Assembly: GCF_022921095.1 (NCBI RefSeq)
Contig: NZ_CP095053.1
Span: forward strand, 310,001 to 374,000
From: Hymenobacter aerilatus
GTDB lineage: Bacteria > Bacteroidota > Bacteroidia > Cytophagales > Hymenobacteraceae
DNA: 64,000 nt
Direction of reading: 5' to 3'
The notes below the pieces were generated by a model that did no database searches, was not told where the DNA came from, and saw nothing but the letters and a program-made list of their open reading frames with translations. Shown here one piece after another: positions 52,704 to 61,980 of the stretch. The position numbers and the translations under genes are program-made. Within the stretch, counting starts at the first letter, position 1. Each line of letters begins with the position of its first letter.

Positions 52704-53402
52704 ATGAAGGACAATAAAGACAACGCCGGTAAAATTATCCTCTCCCTGCTCATTGGCGCTACTGCTGGCGCTGTAGCTGGCTTGCTGCTGGCACCCGAAG
52801 CAGGCGAAGAAACCCGCGCTAACTTGAAGAAGTCGGCCGCCAAGCTTGGCGAAGACGTAAACAAGCTGCTGCAAAAAGGTCAGGAAAGCATCGACCAAGC
52901 CAAGACCAATGCTGCTGGTCTAGTAGAGCAGGGTCGGACTGCTGCTAACGACGCCTTGGCTTCGCTGTCGGCGGAGGCGCAGGGCTTGGCTGGCAAAGCC
53001 ACTGACCTAGCCCACCAGGCTACCGAGCAAGCTAAAAAGGTAGCCGACGAGGTAAGCAGCAAAGCGCAAGCGCTGGCTGGTACTGCCACTGACAAAGCGC
53101 AGGCGGCTGCTGATACTGTAACTGGACAAGCAAAGGGTTTGGTTGACCAAGCGAAAGATGTAGCCGACAAAGTAACTGGCCAAGCAAAGGACCTGGCCGG
53201 ATCCGCGGCCGATAAAGGTGAAGACGTAGCCGAGCAGGCTGAAACAGAACTGAACAGCGCTACGGCCGAGGCAAAGCACATTGTAGACCACGCAAAGACG
53301 GCTACAATTAACAAACCCGCAGGACCACAGCCTACCCCCAAAGTAGACCCCATAGAAGCCAAAGCGCATCATAACGCCAACACAAACGGTGACGTAGCGT
53401 AA
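52704..53402 (+). CDS. YtxH domain protein with LEA/apolipoprotein-like repeats, copy 2
   Basis: About 232 residues from the ATG at 52704. The YtxH block (about 9-38, SLLIGATAGAVAGLLLAPEAG) is followed by a long Ala/Lys/Asp/Gln-rich stretch (about 55-190) with repeating 11-residue units such as KAQALAGTATDKAQ and QAKGLVDQAKDVADKVTG. These are amphipathic helices as in LEA and apolipoprotein-like stress proteins. It is probably involved in desiccation, osmotic or membrane stress. Translated repeats may differ in number between strains. Confidence 0.85.
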   Translation: MKDNKDNAGKIILSLLIGATAGAVAGLLLAPEAGEETRANLKKSAAKLGEDVNKLLQKGQESIDQAKTNAAGLVEQGRTAANDALASLSAEAQGLAGKATDLAHQATEQAKKVADEVSSKAQALAGTATDKAQAAADTVTGQAKGLVDQAKDVADKVTGQAKDLAGSAADKGEDVAEQAETELNSATAEAKHIVDHAKTATINKPAGPQPTPKVDPIEAKAHHNANTNGDVA

Positions 53403-53623
53403 CTTTTTTCGAAAAAGTTATCAGTTTTGTAACCCTACCCTGAGCTAGCCGTTAAAGAATATATAACCGGCTTAAATAGATGAACGGATAGTTGTTTGTC
53501 GTAAAATTGCCGACAGTAGGAGCTTCTGCCTGAACTGGTCAAACATTCAGGTCGTAAAATCATACTTGTCCATCGCAAGCTTCTGCAAACAGACCGTTCT
53601 GAATGGTTAGCCGATTAGATTCG
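53403..53623. other. AT-rich non-coding DNA after the second YtxH gene
   Basis: AACTTTTTTCGAAAAAGTT (53402-53420) is a small palindrome at the stop codon. Beyond it lie about 200 bp of AT-rich sequence without a supported gene. Confidence 0.4.
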
Positions 53624-53656
53624 AAAGGCCGCCCGCAATTACTGCGAGCGGCCTTT
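53624..53656. terminator. stem-loop in the YtxH-lysS gap
   Basis: AAAGGCCGC / GCGGCCTTT around a 15-nt loop. T-rich at the plus-strand 3' side (CTTTCCTCGTTTG). It may act on transcripts from either side. Confidence 0.65.
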
Positions 53657-53690
53657 CCTCGTTTGTAGTATGCTTGTTTGAACTATGATA

Positions 53691-53764
53691 CTAAGTAAAG
53701 CCGAAGCATCTCTACTGGTGGTAAATCAATTACTCACAGTAAAAGATACTTCGGCTTTACTTAG
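53691..53764. repeat. dispersed hairpin element, family B variant
   Basis: Arms CTAAGTAAAGCCGAAGCATCTCTACTG and near complement. The inner CGAAGCATCTCTAC is as in family B, but the outer GTCATGCTGAGC is replaced by CTAAGTAAAGC. It lies 38 bp past the lysS stop. Confidence 0.75.
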
Positions 53765-53802
53765 CAGAGAGTGCAGGACGCAACGCTAGCAACTAACCCG
53801 AC

Positions 53803-55359
53803 TTACGCCTCCGGGTGCGGAGCATTTTCCGATTTAGTGTACTCCGGCTTCATCTGCGGGAAAAACAGCACATCTTGGATAGATGTAGAGTTCGTCATAA
53901 TCATGCTCAGACGGTCGATGCCGATGCCCAGGCCGGCCGTGGGTGGCATGCCATACTCTAGGGCCCGGAGGAAGTCCTCGTCGAGCACCATGGCTTCAGT
54001 GTCGCCGCGCTTGCCTAACTCCAGCTGTTCCTCAAAGCGGGCACGCTGGTCAATGGGGTCATTCAACTCGGAGAAGGCGTTGCAGATTTCTTTGCCATTG
54101 CAAATAGCCTCGAAGCGCTCTACCAAGCCCGGCTTGTCGCGGTGCTTCTTCGCCAGCGGCGACATCTCCACAGGGTAATCGGTGATGAAGGTAGGCTGAA
54201 TCAGCTTCGGCTCTACGTGCTCTCCAAAAATCTCATCAATGATTTTGGCTTTGCCCATGCTGGGGTCCAGCCCTACTTTCAGGTCCTTGGCAGCAGCGCG
54301 CAGCTCTTCTTCGTTCTTGCCATCAATGCTGAAGCCGGTGTAATGCTCAATGGCTTCGGCCATCGTGAAGCGCTTCCAGGGGCGCTGGAAGTTGATAACG
54401 TTTTCGCCTACCTGCACTTCGGTTTTGCCGTGCAGAGCCAACGCCACGCGTTCCACCATTTCCTCTACCAGGTCCATCATCCAGTAGTAGTCCTTGTACG
54501 CTACGTACAGCTCCATCTGGGTGAACTCGGGGTTGTGGAAGCGCGACATGCCCTCATTGCGGAAGTCCTTCGAGAACTCATACACCCCATCGAAACCACC
54601 CACAATTAGGCGTTTCAGGTATAGCTCGTTGGCAATGCGCAGGTAGAGCGTCATGTCCAGCGTGTTGTGGTGCGTTTTGAAGGGACGCGCGGCGGCACCA
54701 CCGTACAAGGGCTGCAGGATGGGTGTTTCCACCTCCAGGTAGCCTTTGTCGTTGAGGTAGTTGCGCATGGCTTGCACCAGTTGCGTACGCTTCACAAAAG
54801 CGTCGCGCACGTGCGGGTTCACCACCAAGTCTACATAGCGCTGGCGGTAGCGCTGCTCAGGGTCCGTAAAGGCGTCGTAAGTTACTTTTTCGCCGGTAGC
54901 CTCGTCTACGCGCTCTTTCACTACAGGTAGAGGGCGCAAGGCTTTGCTCAGCAGCTTGAAGTTCTTCACGTGTACTGAGGTTTCGCCCACCATCGTTTTG
55001 AACACGTAGCCTTCTACCCCCACGAAGTCGCCTAGGTCAAGCAGTTTCTTAAAGACGGTATTGTACAGCTCCTTGTCCTCGCCGGGGCAGATTTCGTCGC
55101 GATTCACGTAGAGCTGAATGCGGCCGGAGGCGTCCTGCAACTCGGCAAACGAGGCCTTGCCCTTCACCCGAATCGACATCAGGCGGCCAGCCAGGCGTAC
55201 CTCCTGGAAGTTGTTCAGCTCGGGGTGGTAGTTATCGTGAATTTCCTGGGCGTAGAAGTTCACGTCAAACAGCTCCGATGGATACGGCTCGATGCCGAGC
55301 TTGTGTAGTTCGTCCAGCTTCTGGCGACGAATCAGCTCCTGTTCGCTAAGATGATGCAT
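53803..55359 (-). CDS. lysS: lysine--tRNA ligase (class II)
   Basis: About 518 residues from the ATG at 55359; the longer frame to 55428 covers the promoter. The OB-fold anticodon domain (about 55-165) is followed by the class II catalytic core with motif 1 near [14 protein letters not shown], motif 2 [15 protein letters not shown], and motif 3 [11 protein letters not shown]. It charges tRNA-Lys. A good -7 promoter element lies about 50 bp upstream. Identification is secure. Confidence 0.97.
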   Translation of the reverse strand: MHHLSEQELIRRQKLDELHKLGIEPYPSELFDVNFYAQEIHDNYHPELNNFQEVRLAGRLMSIRVKGKASFAELQDASGRIQLYVNRDEICPGEDKELYNTVFKKLLDLGDFVGVEGYVFKTMVGETSVHVKNFKLLSKALRPLPVVKERVDEATGEKVTYDAFTDPEQRYRQRYVDLVVNPHVRDAFVKRTQLVQAMRNYLNDKGYLEVETPILQPLYGGAAARPFKTHHNTLDMTLYLRIANELYLKRLIVGGFDGVYEFSKDFRNEGMSRFHNPEFTQMELYVAYKDYYWMMDLVEEMVERVALALHGKTEVQVGENVINFQRPWKRFTMAEAIEHYTGFSIDGKNEEELRAAAKDLKVGLDPSMGKAKIIDEIFGEHVEPKLIQPTFITDYPVEMSPLAKKHRDKPGLVERFEAICNGKEICNAFSELNDPIDQRARFEEQLELGKRGDTEAMVLDEDFLRALEYGMPPTAGLGIGIDRLSMIMTNSTSIQDVLFFPQMKPEYTKSENAPHPEA

Positions 55360-55404
55360 AGGGTAGGGGTATGGCAAACGGCGGCAGCCGCTAAAGTCAG
55401 GCTG

Positions 55405-55412
55405 CAAAGGTA
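55405..55412 (-). promoter_or_regulatory. -7 promoter element of lysS (TACCTTTG)
   Basis: On the minus strand TACCTTTG is a perfect match to the Bacteroidota TANNTTTG consensus, 46 bp upstream of the lysS ATG. A T-rich block containing TTTG lies upstream but closer than the usual -33 spacing, and it overlaps the preceding terminator. Confidence 0.55.
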
Positions 55413-55429
55413 AACCATGGCGCAACAAA

Positions 55430-55456
55430 AAACGCTGGTCTAGCAGACCAGCGTTT
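55430..55456 (-). terminator. terminator of the 346-residue unknown gene
   Basis: Stem AAACGCTGGTC and complement around a 5-nt loop, followed on the minus strand by a run of six T. It is 38 bp past the stop at 55494. Confidence 0.88.
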
Positions 55457-55493
55457 ACGTATATATGCAGTAGGGCTGTTATAAGTAGTTGGA

Positions 55494-56534
55494 TTAGGCA
55501 GCTACGCCAAGTTGCGGCTCATGCTGCTCGCCGGTCAGCTGCGGCTCTACCCGTGTGCGGAGGCGCTCCTGCACAAAGCCGTGCTGCAAGTGCTTAGGCA
55601 GATCGGCTATAAGCTGCTGGTAGCGTTCCAGACCTATAGCCTTGGCTACATAAGTTTCGTGAATGCCATTGAGGTAGCTCACCACATGCAGCAGCGACTC
55701 GTGGAACAGTTTGAAGTCGATGTCGGCCTCTACGTAGCGCTCAATCTCGCGGCTGGTCTGGGAGATCTGCAAGCGACCCAACAGATCAAAAATGGTAGTG
55801 TAGCCTAGGCGCCAAGTAATCTGCTGCCAGTGCGCAGCCGTCCACTTATCCAACGGCTTGCCAGTCTTTTGGCTACGGATGGCCGTGTTGGGATTGTTCT
55901 GCACCTGCTGGCGCGTCCACTGCGCTTTCATCTTGCGCGTGGTGCGCAAAAACTGACCAATCTGGGCCTGTGCCTCAATCTCCTTGCCGGCAATGTGCAG
56001 CCCTGCCTTATAGCCCGCCAAGGGTAGGCGGTGGATGCTAAAGTCGCCGTAGCTGCCAGCAGCGTAGAATGATACCGGCCGTGGGTAAGCATTACGCACT
56101 ACCAAGCGTCCTACCTCCCGCCGAATAAGCGAGGGGTTGTTGCTGCGCACACCCGTGGTATACAGGAACGCCTGCAAACCAGCTAAGATAGTGTGATAGG
56201 CCTGCGGGAAAGTCCAGTGCAGAGCATTGCGCAAGTAGTCCTCGTCGCCTAGCTCGGCAGTAGCGCGCAAAGCGTACTCAGTGCTCCAGCACGCATGCAA
56301 CAGACGCGTAATGTTCTGCACATCTGCATCCGTCAGCTCGGCCTCATGGGCACGGAAGTAGGGAAGATGCTGCAAGCCACCCAGCGCATCATCACCTTCC
56401 TGGATATGGTAATTCAGGGCGAAGAAGTAGTTGAGGAACACCTGGGCCGGAATGGATTTTCGCCACGTTTCCTCAGCTTGTTTCTGCTCGTCCGTTACGA
56501 GCGGAATGATCGGGGTTTCCATTGTCGTCGTCAT
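55494..56534 (-). CDS. hypothetical protein, possibly HEPN-like helical
   Basis: 346 residues from the ATG at 56534. It is all-helical by appearance, with no signal peptide or membrane segment. [20 protein letters not shown] near residues 108-127 recalls the helix pair of HEPN-type proteins (a nucleotidyltransferase-partner or RNase fold), but the classic RxxxxH RNase motif is not clear. The C-terminal half has [19 protein letters not shown] and a basic middle ([14 protein letters not shown]). It is preceded by unusually AT-rich DNA and has its own terminator. I do not recognise it with confidence. Confidence 0.7.
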   Translation of the reverse strand: MTTTMETPIIPLVTDEQKQAEETWRKSIPAQVFLNYFFALNYHIQEGDDALGGLQHLPYFRAHEAELTDADVQNITRLLHACWSTEYALRATAELGDEDYLRNALHWTFPQAYHTILAGLQAFLYTTGVRSNNPSLIRREVGRLVVRNAYPRPVSFYAAGSYGDFSIHRLPLAGYKAGLHIAGKEIEAQAQIGQFLRTTRKMKAQWTRQQVQNNPNTAIRSQKTGKPLDKWTAAHWQQITWRLGYTTIFDLLGRLQISQTSREIERYVEADIDFKLFHESLLHVVSYLNGIHETYVAKAIGLERYQQLIADLPKHLQHGFVQERLRTRVEPQLTGEQHEPQLGVAA

Positions 56535-56709
56535 GCTAAGTAAACAGGTAATGGTCGCTTATTAGTTGCATATTTACTAAAAATATTCGTAATATATTAT
56601 TGGTTGTAAATGTTTGATTTTAAGGTTAATACGAATAAATAATATCTTGTAAATATTTAAGTATTCTCAAGGATATTTGCTAATAGTATTGGTCATAGTA
56701 CTTGGAAAC
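56535..56709. promoter_or_regulatory. AT-rich leader with inverted repeat upstream of the 346-residue gene
   Basis: About 175 bp of strongly AT-rich sequence. TATTCGTA (56584-56591) and TACGAATA (56630-56637) form an 8-bp inverted repeat, and TTGTAAAT occurs twice (about 56604 and 56647). A regulator-binding region is plausible. Confidence 0.4.
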
Positions 56710-56748
56710 AAAAAAGCCCCGGCACCACAAGGGTACCGGGGCTTTTTT
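56710..56748 (-). terminator. terminator of the Prc protease gene
   Basis: Stem AAAAAAGCCCCGG and complement around a 13-nt loop, ending in a T-run on either strand. It begins 17 bp past the stop at 56765. Confidence 0.92.
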
Positions 56749-56764
56749 CTCAGACGAAAATCGT

Positions 56765-58915
56765 TTAGGCTTCGTCCTGGATAACTAGTACGGCCTCACG
56801 CAAGGTCATGTCCTTACGCAATGGCTTCACAAAACGAACGGCACGATTCACCTTTATCGTATCGCTACCCTGAGCTTGAATGTCGGTAGCCAACGCACTG
56901 ATATTGATGGTAGCCGCCGCTTTCTGCGCAGCTTCAAACTTATCCGATTCAATTTTGGCCTTGTCCTGCTCGGCTTTGTACGTCGTCAGCTTCAGCGACA
57001 CGCTGGTGTCGTTCTTGCGCTGTACCATACGCTGCACCATCTCGCTCATCAGCTTGAATCGCGGGTCGGTAGCTACGCGTTTCTGGCTGGCCGCGGTTAG
57101 CTTGGCTACGTTTGGCGCATCGGCCCAGGTTTTGTAGCGAGCAGGCGCAATTTCGTCCCATTTCAAAGGGTACTCCGATTCTTTCTCGCCTTGGTCGAGG
57201 TAGCTATACGGGTCAGGCAGCACAATGTCCGACATCACCCCTTTGAACTGCGTAGAGCCACCGTTGATGCGGTAGAACTTCTGCGTTGTCAGCTTCAGCG
57301 AACCGAAAGGCTTAATGCTATTGAACTCAGCGGGTAGGGCATCGTCCAGATCGAAGATGCGCTGTACAGTGCCTTTGCCATACGTGCTAGTCGAGCCCAT
57401 CACAATGCCCCGCTTGTAGTCTTGGATGGCCGCGGCTAGAATTTCGGAGGCCGAAGCGCTGAACTTGTTCACTAGTACCACTAGTGGGCCCGTGTACTGC
57501 ACGCGAGGGTCACGGTCGTTGAGGACGGTAGCAGCACCCTGGCGGCTACGCACCTGCACTACCGGACCGCTATCGATAAACAGACCAGCCATTTCTACAG
57601 CATCAGTTAGTGAGCCACCGCCGTTGAAGCGCAAGTCAAGTACTAAGCCCTGGATATTTTCTTTCTGTAATTTCTCCAGCTCTTTCTTTACATCACCAGC
57701 TGAGCTGCGGCCACCGTTGTCGTTGAAATCGGCATAGAAAGAAGGCAGCTTGATGTAGCCGTACTTCTTCCCATTTTCGTTGATGGTAGCCGATTGGGCG
57801 TAGGTGTCTTCAATGATAACCACGTCGCGGATAATCGGGATAATCTTCGTGCTACCATCAGATTTCTTCACCGTGAGGCGTACCTCCGTGCCTTTCTTGC
57901 CTTTGATGAGCACAATAGCCTTATCCAGGCGCATGCCTTCTACAGACACTGGCACTTCAGCGCCCTGGCCTACCCGTGTAATGATATCGCCGGCTTTCAG
58001 CTCGCCCTGACGATAGGAAGCACTACCCGGAATGATATCAGCCACTTTAATCTGGCCGTCTTTCTCTTGTAAAGAGGCACCAATGCCTTCAAAACGACCT
58101 GTCATGGCCTGATCGAAGTTGTCTTTGTCGCGGGGAGCGAAGTATTCGGTGTGGGGGTCGTAGGTATTAGCTACCACGTTGGCATACATCGCCAGGCGGT
58201 CGTTAGCATCAGTTTGCAGCAGGTCGCGGAACTGGTCGTCGTAGTACTTCAGCACACGTTTGCGAGCTTCGGCCTCCATTTGCTCAGGCGTGCGGTTGGG
58301 CTCGTTGGTTGTGAGGGTAGCACTGTTGGCAGTAGAAGCAGCTAAGTTGCCTTTGCCAGTGCGCTTGGCTTGCTCATCTATTATCTCCGACATCTGCACC
58401 AGAGTGCGGTATTTCAGAAACTTGCGCCAGTCCTCACGCTGGGCGGCCTTATCAGCCGGAAAAACCATCTTTTCCGGATCGGTTTCCATCTTTTCCTCCA
58501 CAGTAAAGTCAAATGGCTTGGTCAGGATGTCGCGGTACAGGGCCTGAATATCCTTCACCCGCTGATCCATCAACTGCGTGCTCATATCCAGAAACTCGTG
58601 CGACCCACGTTTCACCTGGTCGTCGATGTCTGATTGATACTTGCTGAGCTGCGCCACATCTGACTTCAACAGAAACTTCTTGTTGACGTCAATACGCTTG
58701 AGATACAGATCAAACACGCGCTTCGAGAAAGTATCGTCTATCTTTTCGGGCTGGTAATGCGCGATATTGAGCCCGCTTAGCATTACTTTGATCAGCACAT
58801 CGTCTTTTTGGGGCGCAGTAGCATCGTTGCGCTGGTACAGCTTATAAGAAGCCAGCACAAAGATGGCCATCACCAACGAGGCGTACAGGCCTATTTTGAG
58901 TCGTGGGGAAGACAT
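56765..58915 (-). CDS. prc: carboxy-terminal processing protease (Prc/Tsp, S41)
   Basis: 716 residues, the full length of the Prc subfamily. N-terminal membrane anchor (about 8-25), helical N-terminal domain, PDZ domain (about 272-350, GIGASLQEKDG and GSASYRQGELKAGD), and the S41 protease with Ser488 in KFSASASEI and Lys514 in TYGKGTVQ. It degrades or trims periplasmic proteins. The start is the ATG at 58915, with a good -7 box upstream. Identification is secure. Confidence 0.94.
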   Translation of the reverse strand: MSSPRLKIGLYASLVMAIFVLASYKLYQRNDATAPQKDDVLIKVMLSGLNIAHYQPEKIDDTFSKRVFDLYLKRIDVNKKFLLKSDVAQLSKYQSDIDDQVKRGSHEFLDMSTQLMDQRVKDIQALYRDILTKPFDFTVEEKMETDPEKMVFPADKAAQREDWRKFLKYRTLVQMSEIIDEQAKRTGKGNLAASTANSATLTTNEPNRTPEQMEAEARKRVLKYYDDQFRDLLQTDANDRLAMYANVVANTYDPHTEYFAPRDKDNFDQAMTGRFEGIGASLQEKDGQIKVADIIPGSASYRQGELKAGDIITRVGQGAEVPVSVEGMRLDKAIVLIKGKKGTEVRLTVKKSDGSTKIIPIIRDVVIIEDTYAQSATINENGKKYGYIKLPSFYADFNDNGGRSSAGDVKKELEKLQKENIQGLVLDLRFNGGGSLTDAVEMAGLFIDSGPVVQVRSRQGAATVLNDRDPRVQYTGPLVVLVNKFSASASEILAAAIQDYKRGIVMGSTSTYGKGTVQRIFDLDDALPAEFNSIKPFGSLKLTTQKFYRINGGSTQFKGVMSDIVLPDPYSYLDQGEKESEYPLKWDEIAPARYKTWADAPNVAKLTAASQKRVATDPRFKLMSEMVQRMVQRKNDTSVSLKLTTYKAEQDKAKIESDKFEAAQKAAATINISALATDIQAQGSDTIKVNRAVRFVKPLRKDMTLREAVLVIQDEA

Positions 58916-58941
58916 GAGAAAAAAATAAAATGGAGGAAAAC

Positions 58942-58949
58942 CAAATATA
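58942..58949 (-). promoter_or_regulatory. -7 promoter element of prc (TATATTTG)
   Basis: Perfect TANNTTTG on the minus strand, 27 bp upstream of the ATG. I could not place a matching -33 TTTG at the right distance. The palindrome-like CTACGTACGTGCGTAC lies just beyond. Confidence 0.5.
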
Positions 58950-59136
58950 GGGAAAACACACTCTATCTACGTACGTGCGTACAAATTGCGTGGTTCAGCC
59001 TTAGAACGCCCAAAGCAGGCAAATAAGTGCCTTATGTTTAGCAGTGATTGCAGGTAGAAGAGACTGCTTCGCAGTTGAGCAACCGCTACTTGCTGAACAA
59101 TAAAAAGACAGTACAAAAATTCAGCCCGAAACACAA

Positions 59137-59167
59137 AGAAGCCTTTCCTGAATCAGGAAAGGCTTCT
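59137..59167 (-). terminator. hairpin after the YflT-like gene
   Basis: Fifteen-bp perfect stem (AGAAGCCTTTCCTGA and complement) with a 1-nt loop core, 35 bp past the stop at 59202. On the minus strand it is followed by TTTGTGTTTCG. Probable terminator. Confidence 0.8.
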
Positions 59168-59201
59168 GTAGTATATCTACCTAAGCAGGTAGAACGTGTT
59201 T

Positions 59202-60011
59202 CTAGTACTTATAGATACGGTCGCCTTGATTGCGACGGAATTCCTCTTCAAAGTAGCGAGCATCTTCTTCGTTGCGGGGTTTTACACCCATTACGATGCC
59301 GCCGTCTTTTACGTCCTGCTCATATTCAGCAGCGTGCTCCTCAGGAATACCCGAGCCTACCAGCGCGCCTACTAGGCCACCCGTCAAGCCACCAGCACCA
59401 GCACCAGCCAGCGCAGCGGCAATAGGACCAGCAATTACCAAGCCCAAGCCGGGTAGAGCTACTGAAGTACCAATGGCAGCAATAGCACCAATCACGGCAC
59501 CAGCAGTACCACCAATAGCCGAGCCTACACCAGCGCCTTCCATAGCTTTGTCGCCTAAATCAGTCGCAGGGGTGTCTTCGCCGAAGTGCGTTTTGCGCGT
59601 TTCGTCCGACATCAACAGGTTAACGTCGTCCTTGCTGTAACCACGCGAAGACAATGAGTTATAAGCATTTTCAGCGCTGCTCCGGTCACGGAAAGTAGAG
59701 GTTATCATGCTGCCCGAACGATAAGGCTCGCCAGTTACAGCGTGTGCAGCCTCGTCGGCCGTATTTTGAATGCCATCAATACCGCGGCCTACTGCAGCAC
59801 CAACCGAACCAGCTACTGCCGCACCTTTAGCAGTAGCGCTGTAGTCGTCGCCGTCAATAGCAGGGCTAGCGCCTGTGCCAGCATTATAGCTGGTGCCTTC
59901 ATTGCTCGTGCTGGAGCTGTTGCCTACCCCTGTGCCAGTGTTAGTAGTACCATAGTTAGCACCGGCACCGGTGCCCATATTTTGCGGGTTGTTGCGGTCG
60001 TTCGTGTTCAT
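59202..60011 (-). CDS. YflT-like general stress protein with glycine-rich membrane-like segment
   Basis: 269 residues. The first about 90 residues are Gly/Asn/Thr/Ser-rich and disordered. A YflT/DUF1269-like ferredoxin-type domain follows (about 100-150, FRDRSSAENAYNSLSSRGYSKDDVNLLM, given here as FRDRSSAENAYN and SLSSRGYSKDDVNL). A Gly/Ala-rich hydrophobic stretch follows (about 158-225), then IVMGVKPRNEEDARYFEEEF. Such proteins are induced by heat, salt or starvation in several bacteria. It has its own terminator. The family is likely; the function is inferred. Confidence 0.75.
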   Translation of the reverse strand: MNTNDRNNPQNMGTGAGANYGTTNTGTGVGNSSSTSNEGTSYNAGTGASPAIDGDDYSATAKGAAVAGSVGAAVGRGIDGIQNTADEAAHAVTGEPYRSGSMITSTFRDRSSAENAYNSLSSRGYSKDDVNLLMSDETRKTHFGEDTPATDLGDKAMEGAGVGSAIGGTAGAVIGAIAAIGTSVALPGLGLVIAGPIAAALAGAGAGGLTGGLVGALVGSGIPEEHAAEYEQDVKDGGIVMGVKPRNEEDARYFEEEFRRNQGDRIYKY

Positions 60012-60196
60012 TAGGAAAGAGTCTTAGAGGTGATAAGTAAAAAGGTGTATCTCAGACCAGTGCATGCACTGCATGCCTGAATCTTGAAATACACCTGTTT
60101 TAACGAGGGCAGTACTACAGGGTTGCAATGGGCGCTGTAGTTGCCCTTATTTTGCACTCTTACCTTGTTTAATTGTATCTGGAAGCGGGCTATTGC

Positions 60197-60565
60197 CTAT
60201 AGGAACTGATGATAATTCTCGTCGTTTTGCCAAAAATCACGGCATTCATTCCGTAGTGAGTTCACAAATTCAGGGTCTTGCTTCAGCTGTCGCCACTCAC
60301 CCATACCCAACCGCTCACACATCTTAAAGAAATTATCGCCTTGGCCTTTAGCACCTTTAATCTTCACTAAGCAGCTCAGTAGCGGACGTTTGGCGTGAAA
60401 TTCCGATTCGGATATTTCGGCTAGAATTTCAACCAAACGCGACTTTTCGTGGGAGATATCCAGGTTCAGTCCTAGTTCTGCTTCTTGAATGAGATTCAAA
60501 AAGCTGGTAGTACCAACTTGCTGACGGGCAAAGCGAATAAGATGCGTACGGACGCGATTAATCAT
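60197..60565 (-). CDS. small hypothetical protein, unknown
   Basis: About 122 residues from the ATG at 60565 (MINRVRTHLIRFARQQ). Helical, no signal peptide or membrane segment. It contains LVEILAEISESEF, a KIKGAKGQGDNFFKMCERLGM middle (Lys/Gly-rich; given in parts: KIKGAKGQG, DNFFKMCERLGM) and EFVNSLRNECRDFW near the end. I recognise no family. It lies 88 bp downstream of the proline dehydrogenase stop on the same strand. Confidence 0.6.
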   Translation of the reverse strand: MINRVRTHLIRFARQQVGTTSFLNLIQEAELGLNLDISHEKSRLVEILAEISESEFHAKRPLLSCLVKIKGAKGQGDNFFKMCERLGMGEWRQLKQDPEFVNSLRNECRDFWQNDENYHQFL

Positions 60566-60653
60566 GTGGGAAAAACAGGGGTGGAACAAATACCCCGGGT
60601 GGTAGGGGCACAACGACAAGGGGAGCTAAAACTATGCCGTTCCCGGTGGCATA

Positions 60654-61853
60654 TCAAACCGACATCCGCCGCCGTGCTATCTCCTTCTGAATCAATAAAA
60701 ACTCGCGGCTGCTCTGCCCGGCAATAGCCGTGTTTTCGTCGGCGCGGCGCAGGAGGTAGGGCATCACAGCGGCTACTGGGCCATAGGGCACGTACTTGGC
60801 CGTATTGTAGCCCGCGTGCGCTAGATTGTAGGTAAGGTTGTCGCTCATACCGTATAGCTGGGCAAACCATACGCGGGGGTCGGCAGGTGCAATTCGGCGG
60901 GCTTGCATCAGCTTTGTGAGTAGGAGGGAGCTAGCTTCATTGTGGGTACCCGCACACAGGCTGATACGGTCCAGGTGGTCAACGCAGTAGCGCAGGGCAT
61001 CGTCGTAGAGCTGGTCGGTAGCGGCTTTGGTAGTGTTGATGGGGTTGGTGTAGCCGCGCTGGGCGGCAATACGGCTCTCCTTTTCCATATAGGCACCACG
61101 CACCAGCTTGCCGCCGAGGTAGTAACCTTCGGCCTTGGCGGTGTCGTGCGCCTGTTGCAGGGCTTCCAGTCGGTCGTGGCGGTAGAGTTGGTAAGTATTC
61201 CAGACAATAGCCGACTCACGGTTGTATTTGGCCATCATCTCATACGTTAGCGCGTCGATGGTGTCTTGAAACCAGCTTTCCTCTGCATCAATAAATACTC
61301 GTACTCCGTGGCGATGCGCCAAGCCGCAAATGGCATCGATGCGGGCGTGGGCGCGCTCGTAACTAGCTTGCTCGGCAGGCGTGAGGGGCTTGCCAGCCTG
61401 CTTCTTTTCGAGCACGGCACTGTCGGCTACTCCCGTTACTTTAAAAACTGAAAACGGAATGTGCTTAGAGCGATGGGCCAGCTCTATAGTTGCCAGTAGC
61501 TCGTCGCGGGTGCGGTCGAAACTCCGGTCATTGCCCTCGCCTTCCACAGAATAGTCGAGAATAGTGCCAATGTTATAGCGGCCCAGCTCCTCAATCACCG
61601 GTTTGCATTCCTCAATAGTTTCGCCCCCGCAGAACTGCGAAAAAATACTGTGCTTTACCAAGAATTTGACGCCAGGAATGTGCCACCGTAAGGCGGTTTT
61701 CATAAGGGAGCCGCCTGCCTTCACAGTGGCTGGGCTGTTCATGGCCGCAAACAGGGCGTAGGTTTTGCGCAGGTCCGCGTCCGACTTGGCGGCGAAGGCA
61801 ACAGCAGTATCCTCAAATGAGACGGGCGGAGCTTGGGTAGCAGGAGCAGGCAT
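60654..61853 (-). CDS. proline dehydrogenase (flavin-dependent)
   Basis: About 399 residues from the ATG at 61853 (MPAPATQAPPVSF); M at 61892 is possible. TIM-barrel ProDH with GKLVRGAYMEKE, YGMSDNLTYNLA, KYVPYGPV and RRADENTAI motifs binding FAD and proline. It oxidises proline to pyrroline-5-carboxylate, passing electrons to the respiratory chain. The pyrroline-5-carboxylate dehydrogenase is not fused and not in the window. Identification is secure. Confidence 0.93.
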   Translation of the reverse strand: MPAPATQAPPVSFEDTAVAFAAKSDADLRKTYALFAAMNSPATVKAGGSLMKTALRWHIPGVKFLVKHSIFSQFCGGETIEECKPVIEELGRYNIGTILDYSVEGEGNDRSFDRTRDELLATIELAHRSKHIPFSVFKVTGVADSAVLEKKQAGKPLTPAEQASYERAHARIDAICGLAHRHGVRVFIDAEESWFQDTIDALTYEMMAKYNRESAIVWNTYQLYRHDRLEALQQAHDTAKAEGYYLGGKLVRGAYMEKESRIAAQRGYTNPINTTKAATDQLYDDALRYCVDHLDRISLCAGTHNEASSLLLTKLMQARRIAPADPRVWFAQLYGMSDNLTYNLAHAGYNTAKYVPYGPVAAVMPYLLRRADENTAIAGQSSREFLLIQKEIARRRMSV

Positions 61854-61980
61854 ACAAGAAGCAAATCGGGAATAAGGCAGCGAAAAAGCCATTTTCGCAG
61901 GGCGAAGATACCTTTTTAACACTGTTTTCTCCGGCAGAGTTGCACCTGCTTGAAGGCACTACATCCGGGTGGTATCTTCC

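Noticed and set aside
4274-53764. Hairpins as integron attC sites or a CRISPR array
   Set aside because: There is no integrase or cas gene, the copies are kilobases apart between unrelated core genes, and there is no regular spacer structure.
60050-60110. Imperfect inverted repeat (AGGTGTAT...ATACACCT) upstream of the YflT-like gene
   Set aside because: Arms are only about 8 bp with a long gap, and there is no other support for an operator.
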